Below are positions 17,304-27,814 of a stretch of 32,349 bases of DNA, one piece after another. The translations under genes and the position numbers were made by a program. This DNA comes from an uncultured Prevotellaceae bacterium. Lineage in GTDB: Bacteria; Bacteroidota; Bacteroidia; Bacteroidales; Bacteroidaceae. How positions within the stretch are numbered: position 1 is the first letter of the stretch; each line of letters starts with the position of its first letter. The stretch lies in contig CADBBP010000024.1 of the NCBI GenBank assembly GCA_902792855.1, forward strand, positions 9,927 to 42,275, written 5' to 3'. Under the pieces are notes generated by a model. The model saw only the letters and a list, made by a program, of their open reading frames with translations. It searched no databases and had not been told where the DNA came from.

Positions 17304-20300
17304 GCGCATGTATTCGCGGGGAGTCATTCCATACACGCTTTTGAAAATGGTGGAGAAGGAAGTGGGGTTGGAGAAACCGCATGCATACACCACTTCGGTA
17401 ATGTTCATGTTCTGGGTGGAGAGCAAATGGGCGGCTTGCTTGATGCGGAGACTGCGGATAAAGTTGTGCGGTGTCTGCCCGGTAAGTTCCTTCATCTTAC
17501 GGTGCAGGTGAACGCGACTCACACCTACCTCGCTTGCTATCATGTCCACGCTGAGGTCGGAATCGTTCAGGTGCTTGTTGACAGTTGCCATGATACGGTC
17601 TAAGAGTTTTTCGTCCGGTGACTTCATCTTCATCTCTTCCACCTGGCTTTCCAACTGCTCTGTACGCCCGTATTTCTGCCGCATCAGTTGGCGGGCGCCA
17701 ATGAGGTTGTGGATGGTGCGGCGAAGGATGTCCATGTTGAAAGGTTTCACGATATATGCATCGGCACCTGTCTCCAGACCTTCCAACTTGTCCTCATCGC
17801 GGTTCTTCGCAGTAAGAAGGATGACAGGAAGATGATTGGTCTGGGGGTTCAACTTCAATTGAGTACACAAAGTGTTGCCATCCATCTCGGGCATCATTAC
17901 ATCGCTCACAACGATGTCGGGGGAACAACGATAAATCTCGGCAAGTGCCTCGCGGCCGTTGGCACAACTGTGGATGTCGTAGTCCGTGCCCAACTCTTTT
18001 TCAAGAAAATCACGTATCTCATCATCGTCTTCGGCGATGACGATGACTTTCTTTCCGCTGAGGGGGTCTTTCAAAGGCTCTTCTACCGAGAAGGTGTCTT
18101 CAGAGTCTTCCAACTCGGCCATAGGACTGATGGTTTCTTCTTCTTGACTTTCCATCATCTCCTCTGGTTTCAAGTGACTGTTGCCAAGAGGTATGCTAAC
18201 GGTGAACAACACACCACTTTGGAAATTTTCAAGATATTGAGAACTGTCGGCGGGAGTGAGGTTGCGAGCCTTGATGTCGCCATAGTGAAGCTCCACCAAT
18301 GAGCGGGTGAGGTCCAAACCGATACCCGTGCCAACATTGCGGTCGTTGGTGTGAGAGGGGGTCTGGTAGAAACGCTCGAAAATTTTGTCCAACTTGTCTT
18401 GGGGGATGTTCTCACCATTGTCACTGATGAAGATGTGGGCATGGTTGGCGTCATGGCTTACACGAATGCCTATCTCACCACCGGAAGGAGTGAATTTGAA
18501 CGCGTTGGAAAGGATGTTGACAATGACTTTGTCGAAATTCTGACGGTCTATCCACACCGGAAGACGGTCGGTGTCGTGCTCGTAATGCAGACGGATATGT
18601 TTCGTCTCTGCTTGGTGCTGGAAGAGGGAGTGGATGTCGCCCACAAAACCCACCAAGTCGGTTTCCTGCATGCGCATCTGCATCATTCCCTTGTCTATCT
18701 TGCGCAAGTCCATCATTTGGTTGATCAAATGGAGGATGCGCTCTGCATTGCGCTTGATGGTTTCGTAGATGCCTTGACGCTGGGGGTCGTTGTCCTGTTT
18801 CATCAGAGAGAGAAGAGGGGTGATGATGAGCGTCATAGGAGTGCGAATCTCATGGCTGATGTTCATAAAGAAGCGAAGCTTGGCCTCGCCCATCTGCTCT
18901 GTGTGAATGTGCTCCTGCAACGTCAGGCGGGCCTGCTCCTTACGACGGCGGTCGGTGATGTAATACCACACCAGTCCACAGATTGCAAGCAGGTAGAGGA
19001 GATAAGCCCAAGTTGTCTGATACCAAGCAGGGCGGATGACAACGGTGAACTCTCTTTCGGCGGTCATTTCATGGTTACGCTCGGCCTTCACACGAAAACG
19101 GTAGGTTCCTGGAGAGAGGTGGGTGAACGTCAGTTCGTTTACACCTGCGTGAAGACGGGTGAATGCCTCGCCGTTGATGCTGTAGTGATAAGCGATGTGC
19201 TCCGGATTGTCATAGGTGAGCGTGGAGAATTGGATGGCGAATGAGTTGTCGTGATGGCTCAGGGTGAAACGGTTGGAGGCAATCACGGTCGTGTCGCATA
19301 TTTGACGATTGCCAGACAGGGTGTTGCTGTTGATGGGCTTACGATTGACGATGAAGCTCACGAGACTTACTTTGGCTTCCCACTTGTCTTGGTGAACCTG
19401 TTCTGGGCGGAACCAATTGATGCCGGCTACACCACCAAAGAGCATCACACCTCGTTTGTGAACCCATGAGGAGCCGTCGCTGAACTCGTTCGATTGCAAA
19501 CCGTCGTCAACAAAATAGTTCTCCGTAAGACCTGTTTCTGGATTATGGCAGCACAAACCATGGTCCGTGCTGATCCAAAGGCGACCTTGCTTGTCCACTT
19601 CTATGGAACAGATGCCGTTGTCGGCAAGACCATCCTCCGTCGTGTAAACCTGAAGACGGCGCTTTTGTATGTCGTAGCAGTTCAAACCATCATTGGTGCC
19701 TATCCATAACTTGCCGTTATACTCCTTTGCGATGCGGCTGGGAGTGCCATAGTTCAAGCAGTTCTTGCCAAAAAGGTTGGTCCAACTCTCTTTTTCTATG
19801 TCAAGACAGCAAACACCCATGGTGGTGGCGGCATACAATCGCTTGCCATCGGGTGAGATGGATATCTTGGAGATATAGTTGTTGGCGATGCTGTTCACGC
19901 TGCTCACCTCGGAGGCGCGCTCATTCATCGTGTATGTCCTCAGCTGGTTGTCTTTCAGTCCAATGCGTAGCAACCCCTGGCCCATCGTCGCTATCCATAC
20001 ATCGTTGGAGGTGGCTTGAATGGAGAAACCGCTGCTTGTGGTATATTGTGGGTATTTGTGATAATTGGTGCCCGATGGGTCGAGATATCCAAAACCCTCG
20101 CTGTAACTGCCAATCCAGATGCGACCCAGGGAATCTTCGGCAATGCTCATCACCGTGGAGGGAAAACCTCCGTCCTTGAAATGATGCAAAGGACGCTGGT
20201 CGGGATCCAGACAATACAAACCGTCTTTGTCGGTGCCTACCCAGCAACGCCCATGGCTGTCGATAATCGTGCTGTTCACACATGCTTGGCCAATGTGGTT

Positions 20301-21305
20301 GCGCTGACCAAGTTTGTAACCCATGTATTGGAAGCCGGTGGTGGAATGGGGTTGCATGAAAATGCCCTTTTGCATCAAGCCAAGCCAAATGTTACCACGG
20401 GAGTCTTCCACAATGCTGTAAACCTTGCTCATCGAGAGGTCAACGTCGCGGCTGATGTAGGGGTTGTCGGTCAACACTCCCGTCTTGGGGTCGTAAATAC
20501 CCAAGCCAAGACCGTCGTAGCCGAACATCATCCGGCCATCGTGAAGACAGAATAAAGAAGAGACGTGCTTCGTGCCACTGACGTCGAGATGACGAAATGC
20601 ACCGTCTTTGCCTGAAAGGATATAAACGCCATTATTTGACGTTCCTACATAAATGACACCTGATTTGTCGATGCAGATGCTCGTTAAGGTATTTTGGTCT
20701 GCGTCGGTAAAATAGCTTTTCGCTCTCTTTCCATCATACTCCAACAGGCCATGGCTTCTCGTGATTATCCACAAATGTCCACGGGAGTCCTCGTCCATGG
20801 CGTGAATCGTATGAATGTCTCTAAGGGGGCCGTTCTGCTGTACAGCATGGCCGCGGTCGGTGATGCGAAGCAAACCATGGCCTGAAGTACCGGCAAGAAC
20901 CTCGCCATTCTTTCGGATGAGAAAAGAGGTGATGTAACAGATTACTTTACGACCCTCCAAGTTCTTCACTTCCACGTCGCGGAATGTCTTGCCATCGTAG
21001 GTCTGAAGAGCGCCATACATACCCAAATAAAACAGTCCGTTCGCGTCTTGGGTCATGCAGTTCACGTAGTTGCTGGCCATTCCGTTGCCATTCTCTTGCT
21101 CTTTCTTGATGATGTGAAACTGGTAACCATCGTATTTGTTCAAGCCGTTGCGAGTAACTACCCACATGAAGCCATCACGGTCAAGATATACTTGATTGAT
21201 GAAACTGCTTGATAGTTGCTTGTCTGCGTCAAACAATTTGCCCGTTTGGGCATTGGCAAACAATGCAAAAAGGGAAAATATTAAAATTAGAACTTTACGT
21301 ATCAC
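17289..21305 (-). CDS. Hybrid two-component system regulator (HTCS)
   Basis: HTCS proteins join sensor, kinase, receiver and AraC-type DNA-binding parts in one inner-membrane protein and switch on polysaccharide-use genes when a sugar fragment binds in the periplasm. In this 1338-residue product: signal peptide (1-20); about 14 Reg_prop beta-propeller repeats (DSRGNIWLGL, DSHGRCWVGTDKDGLY and others); a Y_Y_Y domain (about 680-745); a membrane helix (about 763-785); HisKA with His818 (NISHEIRTPM); HATPase (NILSNAFKFTPSGG, GTGIGLDLTRS); receiver with Asp1135 (VVSDVMMPEMDG); and two HTH motifs in the AraC domain (1235-1338). I use the GTG at 21305, since an upstream TTG at 21347 overlaps the promoter box. 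It is divergent from the xylanase gene, its likeliest target. Confidence 0.94.
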   Translation of the reverse strand: MIRKVLILIFSLFALFANAQTGKLFDADKQLSSSFINQVYLDRDGFMWVVTRNGLNKYDGYQFHIIKKEQENGNGMASNYVNCMTQDANGLFYLGMYGALQTYDGKTFRDVEVKNLEGRKVICYITSFLIRKNGEVLAGTSGHGLLRITDRGHAVQQNGPLRDIHTIHAMDEDSRGHLWIITRSHGLLEYDGKRAKSYFTDADQNTLTSICIDKSGVIYVGTSNNGVYILSGKDGAFRHLDVSGTKHVSSLFCLHDGRMMFGYDGLGLGIYDPKTGVLTDNPYISRDVDLSMSKVYSIVEDSRGNIWLGLMQKGIFMQPHSTTGFQYMGYKLGQRNHIGQACVNSTIIDSHGRCWVGTDKDGLYCLDPDQRPLHHFKDGGFPSTVMSIAEDSLGRIWIGSYSEGFGYLDPSGTNYHKYPQYTTSSGFSIQATSNDVWIATMGQGLLRIGLKDNQLRTYTMNERASEVSSVNSIANNYISKISISPDGKRLYAATTMGVCCLDIEKESWTNLFGKNCLNYGTPSRIAKEYNGKLWIGTNDGLNCYDIQKRRLQVYTTEDGLADNGICSIEVDKQGRLWISTDHGLCCHNPETGLTENYFVDDGLQSNEFSDGSSWVHKRGVMLFGGVAGINWFRPEQVHQDKWEAKVSLVSFIVNRKPINSNTLSGNRQICDTTVIASNRFTLSHHDNSFAIQFSTLTYDNPEHIAYHYSINGEAFTRLHAGVNELTFTHLSPGTYRFRVKAERNHEMTAEREFTVVIRPAWYQTTWAYLLYLLAICGLVWYYITDRRRKEQARLTLQEHIHTEQMGEAKLRFFMNISHEIRTPMTLIITPLLSLMKQDNDPQRQGIYETIKRNAERILHLINQMMDLRKIDKGMMQMRMQETDLVGFVGDIHSLFQHQAETKHIRLHYEHDTDRLPVWIDRQNFDKVIVNILSNAFKFTPSGGEIGIRVSHDANHAHIFISDNGENIPQDKLDKIFERFYQTPSHTNDRNVGTGIGLDLTRSLVELHYGDIKARNLTPADSSQYLENFQSGVLFTVSIPLGNSHLKPEEMMESQEEETISPMAELEDSEDTFSVEEPLKDPLSGKKVIVIAEDDDEIRDFLEKELGTDYDIHSCANGREALAEIYRCSPDIVVSDVMMPEMDGNTLCTQLKLNPQTNHLPVILLTAKNRDEDKLEGLETGADAYIVKPFNMDILRRTIHNLIGARQLMRQKYGRTEQLESQVEEMKMKSPDEKLLDRIMATVNKHLNDSDLSVDMIASEVGVSRVHLHRKMKELTGQTPHNFIRSLRIKQAAHLLSTQNMNITEVVYACGFSNPTSFSTIFKSVYGMTPREYMREHQK

Positions 21306-21343
21306 TATGATGGTATTTTTCGATGATGTAACACTATTTACAT

Positions 21344-21352
21344 GCAAAAGTA
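21344..21352 (-). promoter_or_regulatory. -7 box of the HTCS gene
   Basis: The minus strand reads TACTTTTGC. Transcription would begin near 21338, about 33 bases before the GTG start at 21305, which rules out the TTG at 21347. Confidence 0.65.
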
Positions 21353-21544
21353 ATATTTTTTATAGAAACCACCAAGTTTTTGGTACAATATTTAAAGTTT
21401 GAGACACAAATTTTCGGGTATTGTGTTTGATTAGTTATCAAAATTCATAACACGATAAAGGCGGGACATTCACTATTTTTTCAACTCGTTACTCTAACAA
21501 ATTTTTTTGAAATTATTAAGAAAGGCACATTATTAATATTTGAG

Positions 21545-21553
21545 TACTTTTGC
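21545..21553 (+). promoter_or_regulatory. -7 box without a following gene
   Basis: TACTTTTGC on the plus strand, 579 bases before the xylanase ATG. No protein gene follows before an intrinsic terminator at 21876-21905, so it may drive a non-coding RNA. No clear -33 TTTG at standard spacing. Confidence 0.5.
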
Positions 21554-21557
21554 AGCG

Positions 21558-21905
21558 GAATTTAGGTTTTTAATATTGTTAGTAGTTAGGTTGAGACCTT
21601 TTATTTAATTACTGTGAAACAATGACTGGCATCGCGCCGTGAAGCGCGGTGCCAGCCTTGAATAAAGGCTAAACGATGCAAAAACATATATATCCTTATA
21701 TATTATAATGTCATAAAACCTCTATAATTTAAAATGAAGAGGATGTTATCATAAACTGTTCTGACTGGAGCAACAAAACTCTCTCTAAGTTGCCACGGAA
21801 CCACTCCTTCCAAGGCAACGCATACCATTGCTCGATGATGTTACGGGCAATTTTAGAACTTTACATTGTTTTGGAGTCCGGGCTTGGGAAAGTCCGGACC
21901 TTTTT
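21558..21905 (+). ncRNA. Candidate structured RNA upstream of the xylanase gene
   Basis: This sits in the 826-base gene-free stretch 21306-22131. After the -7 box at 21545 come four stem-loops: CTGGCATCGCGC/GCGCGGTGCCAG (21626-21655, 12 bp with one wobble); AGCCTT/AAGGCT (21654-21670); a two-part hairpin GTTGCC..GGAA/TTCC..GGCAAC (21789-21819); and the terminator at 21876-21905. Only tiny reading frames are present, such as 10- and 6-codon frames starting at 21676 and 21733. I do not recognise an RNA family: it lacks the tmRNA, SRP and RNase P landmarks. It may be an independent small RNA or a terminated leader of the xylanase gene. Between 21906 and 22067 I see only AT-rich sequence with no clear element. 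Confidence 0.4.
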
Positions 21906-21910
21906 GTTTT
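21876..21910 (+). terminator. Intrinsic terminator between the HTCS and xylanase genes
   Basis: GTCCGGGCTT (21876-21885) pairs with AAGTCCGGAC (21890-21899) over 10 bp with a GGGA loop, followed by CTTTTTGTTTT. It has no protein gene in front of it on the plus strand. Confidence 0.8.
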
Positions 21911-22067
21911 CTACGGCATAATATTCTTTTCCCCTCTTCAACACTTTTTTCATTGAAGGCGGCTTGGCTGGCACAACAATAAACTAAGTATAACAAAACT
22001 TCTTCTCTTTGATACGATTGGAAATATGTATGTAACACATCATAACGCAATAAATAATTATTCCTTG

Positions 22068-22076
22068 TAAATTTGC
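22068..22076 (+). promoter_or_regulatory. -7 box of the xylanase-esterase gene
   Basis: TAAATTTGC matches TAnnTTTGC and lies 55 bases before the ATG at 22132. The -33 position is not TTTG-like, which fits a promoter that needs an activator such as the HTCS. Confidence 0.55.
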
Positions 22077-22119
22077 AGTCGATACGCATTAATCTTTTTG
22101 AAAAATATTAATAATTTGA

Positions 22120-24420
<2,301 letters not shown>

Positions 24421-24432
24421 AGCCGTAAAAGC

Positions 24433-24464
24433 TTGGAACGATGGCTCTTTTTTTCTATTTTTGC
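24433..24464 (+). promoter_or_regulatory. Promoter of the C10 peptidase gene
   Basis: A -33-like CTTG ending at 24435 and a -7 box TATTTTTGC at 24456-24464 are separated by 20 bases. Transcription would start about 26 bases before the ATG at 24495. The gene is thus transcribed separately from the xylanase. Confidence 0.65.
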
Positions 24465-24494
24465 ATGTCTAACAAATAATTATTTAATACCATC

Positions 24495-27400
24495 ATGAAA
24501 AGAGCCATTACAATCATCACCATCTTGCTCACGATGACATGGACGGCACAGGCCGCACCAGTGAGCAGCACAACGGCTGCCAAGAAGGCCAAGGCTTTTG
24601 TGGAAGCACGAAAAGGAGCCACGGCTTTGACACCGCAACTTGCATTACAAGGAAGGAAAAAAGTCTCTGGTAAAATTCCCACTACACCGCCTTCCTATTA
24701 TGTCTTCAACAATGGAGGCGACAACGGTTTTGTTGTCATCGCAGGAGATGACCGTGCCGCCGACATTCTCGCTTACGCCGACAACGGAACTTTCGACCCG
24801 CAAAACATTCCTGACAATATGAAGGCTTGTCTCGATGGATATGCGAACGAAATAGAATGGGCAAGGGCTAACATCCCCGATGCCAACGAAGAGGAGGTTC
24901 CACAACCGGCTCGACAAGTCATCTATCCACTCATCGAAACAAAATGGGGGCAGGACAACCCCTTCAATCAACTGTGTTTCACTTCATCAGGAAAACAATC
25001 CGTCACAGGATGCGTGGCTACCGCACTCGCACAGGTGATGTATTACCACAGATGGCCAAAAAGTGAAACTACGGTAATTCCTGAATACGCCGATGACTAT
25101 GATACGACCATAGAAGCTTTGCCTGCTACTACTTTCGACTGGGAGCACATGCGAAAGAAGTATTCGGGAAATGAGACAACCGACGACCCCTATGCCACTG
25201 CCGTGGCAAAACTGCTCTTCTACGCTGGACACGCCACAGAGATGACTTACTACAACAGTAGTGCAGCCGCTGCCGTGGAGAGTTGTGTAAAGGCGTTGCA
25301 CGAATATTTTGGGTATGCCAACAAGCCAGTTACCATACAAAGATCTCTTTACAACAAGGATCAATGGGAAAATATCATCTACAACGAACTACATCACGGC
25401 AGACCTGTCATCTTCGGGGCAAACACAGCCAGCAACATCGGACATGCTTTCGTATGCGATGGATATGATGGAGAGGGACTATTTCACATCAATTGGGGAT
25501 GGGAAGGATTGTCCGACGGATATTTCCGTCTCCAAGCCCTTAATCCAGCATCGCAAGGCACAGGCGGAGGCGTGGGAAATTACGGTTTCTCATACAAGCA
25601 AATCGCTCTCGTGGGCATTTCGCCAACCATCGTTGAGGATGGAAGCGAAATGTCTGATGAATCCAGAAGAGGGAAAGTGGTGGAGTTGGTTCTGGCAGAA
25701 GGTACTGATGATACTTATTCCTACTCTGGAGGCTCCTTGCCGTCTATTAACCTCGAATATGATTTCGGCGTCTCCATCACGGGGAATTACAAATTCGGTG
25801 TAGCACTTTTTCAGGGAGACCAGGTTCTTGGCAAAACAATGTATGGCCCATTCAATGTCACTTCGGCTTGGACGATGACATTCAAATCTTTTCCTACTGG
25901 CTATTTCCTCGGAAGTAACTTGGCTGATGGAACTTACCAAATCAAAGCCATCTGTCAGCCCGATGGAGCGGCTGACTGGCATCTGTGCGACGATGCTGAT
26001 TGCAACTTCATAGAAGTCACCGTCGGCAACGGAACTGTCACTTTCGTGCCAAAGAAGGAATATCCCATTATTCAAGTGGTGGATTTGAAACAGGTGTTTG
26101 AAGGTGGAGAGCGGAAAACCGTCAGAGTGACGCTGAAAAACATCAGCCAATACAACTTCACGGGATTTGAATACCTTATGGTCAACGACTCCATCAAAGG
26201 TGCTGAATATGCATGCATCGAAGCTGGTGGGGAGATACAGCTTGATTTCCTCTTCAACTACAAATGGCTCGCACCAATCAACCTCAAGGTGGCAAGCAGA
26301 ACTACGTCGAACATCATTTACGAGAATGATGCATTCCAATTCACCAACCCTGTTACCAATTACCCAGAGGTGCTGGCGAAGGAAATAAGATTCCTCGACA
26401 CCACCAACAAGAAAATGTATGGCAATGTGGTGGAGGCGGCATTCACTTTGAAAAATAATACAGGGGAGGATTTCCATGGTACCATTTCTCTTAATTTGCA
26501 AAGGGCTAAAGGTGATGGATGGTGGTCGATCCTCTCATCTTCGGCTAACGTAAATGTGAAGGATGGGGAGACTACTACCGTGGTCATACAATATAGTGTC
26601 AACTATGGAGACGAATTGAAATTCTCTGCCTCATGTGCTGGACAGACTGTCTCACCATCTGGTTCCTATATCGTCACTCCTGGACTCCAAGAGTGGGATG
26701 GGAATGGAACACATACAGCAAAGGCGTTTAATGGGACGGTGTCTGCCGATGCGGCGGCCGTTAGTTTCGATGGACTCGACATCAGTGGTGTCAATATTCA
26801 ACCCAACAGCAACCCCAACACCATCTACTATTTTGCTGCTGATACGACCGTGCCGGCATCGCTGAATGGAAAGAACGTAGTAAAGGGAACGAAAGCTGTT
26901 GGGAACATACACTTGACAAAGGGGTATTCTTATTTCGTACCGGCTGATTTTGACATCGACGGAACTGTGGACTTCTCCTTTACTCCACAAAGGACCTGCG
27001 ACGGGAACAAGGGATGGATGACCATCACGCTACCTTTCGTCGTGCAAACTGCAACCTTGGGAGGAAATGTGGTCGATTGGAGCAGGGGCAACGTTGATGA
27101 CGAAAAGGACTTATGGGTGAAGGAATACCAATATGTGCAAAACGGAAAGGCTTGGTTTGCCAATGCTGCCTCTTGGGTGGCTGGAGAACCTTACATCATC
27201 GGTGTGAAGAATGCCAATGGCAATGATCTACTGGTGCTGAAAGCCACTAATACAAAAGTTTTCAAATTGGACCCCAACACCATGGTGGGAAGTGGGTATC
27301 ACTTTGTAGGGTCAACTGGAAGCCGGCAGGTGAGTGACGCGTATGTACTCAACAACAATGGAGATGCCTTTGTAAAGACCTCACTGGCAGACATCACGCC

Positions 27401-27650
27401 TACGGATGCTTATTTCATTGCCAAGGGCCTGGACAATGCTCCCGACAAACTGCCGATTGCAGGGAACTCGCTATTAGGCGATGTCAACGGAGACGGTATG
27501 ATTTCCGTTTCCGACGTTACCTACCTCGTTTCCTACATCTTGGGCGAAAGACAAGATGGCTTCATCCTGAAGAATGCTGACATCAACGGTGACAAACTCA
27601 TAACAATCGCCGATGTCACCGCTCTCGTAGATATTATCCTAGCTAACTAA
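24495..27650 (+). CDS. Secreted C10 (streptopain-like) cysteine peptidase with dockerin-like C-terminus
   Basis: A 1051-residue extracellular peptidase. A signal peptide ends near residue 22 (TAQAAP). A Spi/propeptide-type inhibitory region (about 25-130) includes PPSYYVFNNGGDNGFVVIAGDD. The C10 peptidase domain (about 135-380) has the catalytic Cys173 in VTGCVATALAQVMYYH and His317 in IGHAFVCDGY, followed by FHINWGWEG. A long beta-rich region of repeats (about 390-980) follows. The tail (about 993-1050) has two calcium-binding loops of dockerin type I form: GDVNGDGMISVSDVTYLV and ADINGDKLITIADVTALV. Such tails occur on many Prevotella secreted proteins without a cellulosome; here it may be a folding or attachment module. 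Role in nutrient proteolysis or host interaction is inferred. Confidence 0.9.
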   Translation: MKRAITIITILLTMTWTAQAAPVSSTTAAKKAKAFVEARKGATALTPQLALQGRKKVSGKIPTTPPSYYVFNNGGDNGFVVIAGDDRAADILAYADNGTFDPQNIPDNMKACLDGYANEIEWARANIPDANEEEVPQPARQVIYPLIETKWGQDNPFNQLCFTSSGKQSVTGCVATALAQVMYYHRWPKSETTVIPEYADDYDTTIEALPATTFDWEHMRKKYSGNETTDDPYATAVAKLLFYAGHATEMTYYNSSAAAAVESCVKALHEYFGYANKPVTIQRSLYNKDQWENIIYNELHHGRPVIFGANTASNIGHAFVCDGYDGEGLFHINWGWEGLSDGYFRLQALNPASQGTGGGVGNYGFSYKQIALVGISPTIVEDGSEMSDESRRGKVVELVLAEGTDDTYSYSGGSLPSINLEYDFGVSITGNYKFGVALFQGDQVLGKTMYGPFNVTSAWTMTFKSFPTGYFLGSNLADGTYQIKAICQPDGAADWHLCDDADCNFIEVTVGNGTVTFVPKKEYPIIQVVDLKQVFEGGERKTVRVTLKNISQYNFTGFEYLMVNDSIKGAEYACIEAGGEIQLDFLFNYKWLAPINLKVASRTTSNIIYENDAFQFTNPVTNYPEVLAKEIRFLDTTNKKMYGNVVEAAFTLKNNTGEDFHGTISLNLQRAKGDGWWSILSSSANVNVKDGETTTVVIQYSVNYGDELKFSASCAGQTVSPSGSYIVTPGLQEWDGNGTHTAKAFNGTVSADAAAVSFDGLDISGVNIQPNSNPNTIYYFAADTTVPASLNGKNVVKGTKAVGNIHLTKGYSYFVPADFDIDGTVDFSFTPQRTCDGNKGWMTITLPFVVQTATLGGNVVDWSRGNVDDEKDLWVKEYQYVQNGKAWFANAASWVAGEPYIIGVKNANGNDLLVLKATNTKVFKLDPNTMVGSGYHFVGSTGSRQVSDAYVLNNNGDAFVKTSLADITPTDAYFIAKGLDNAPDKLPIAGNSLLGDVNGDGMISVSDVTYLVSYILGERQDGFILKNADINGDKLITIADVTALVDIILAN

Positions 27651-27729
27651 ACTTTTTACAGCCAGGCAGCCGGCTTGAAAATTGTCCATGCCACGATAAA
27701 AGGTGAAAGGACGCAAAACACCAAATAAT

Positions 27730-27772
27730 TCGTGCGCCACATTTCCAGTAAAAACTGGTGTGTGGCGCACGA
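27730..27772. other. Long hairpin between convergent genes
   Basis: TCGTGCGCCACA (27730-27741) pairs perfectly with TGTGGCGCACGA (27761-27772), and an inner CCAGT/ACTGG stem (27745-27758) closes an AAAA loop. It lies midway between the C10 peptidase stop (27650) and the stop of the minus-strand gene (27815). No T-run follows on either strand, so it is not a standard intrinsic terminator, though it may block or protect both transcripts. Confidence 0.6.
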
Positions 27773-27814
27773 TGAATTTAAACTGCCTCTATTTTATGGT
27801 AGAGACAAGTTCTT

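Noticed and set aside
17236-17382. 49-residue N-terminal extension of the CHAT partner
   Set aside because: It crosses the HTCS 3' end and repeat, encodes no conserved pattern, and would bury the signal peptide.
17688-19244. Long plus-strand frames of 204 and 297 codons
   Set aside because: They lie wholly antisense to the well-supported HTCS kinase and receiver domains and encode no recognisable protein.
21880-21900. GGGAAAGTCCGG, similar to a conserved RNase P RNA motif
   Set aside because: It forms the terminator stem at the end of the interval, and the other conserved RNase P segments are absent downstream.
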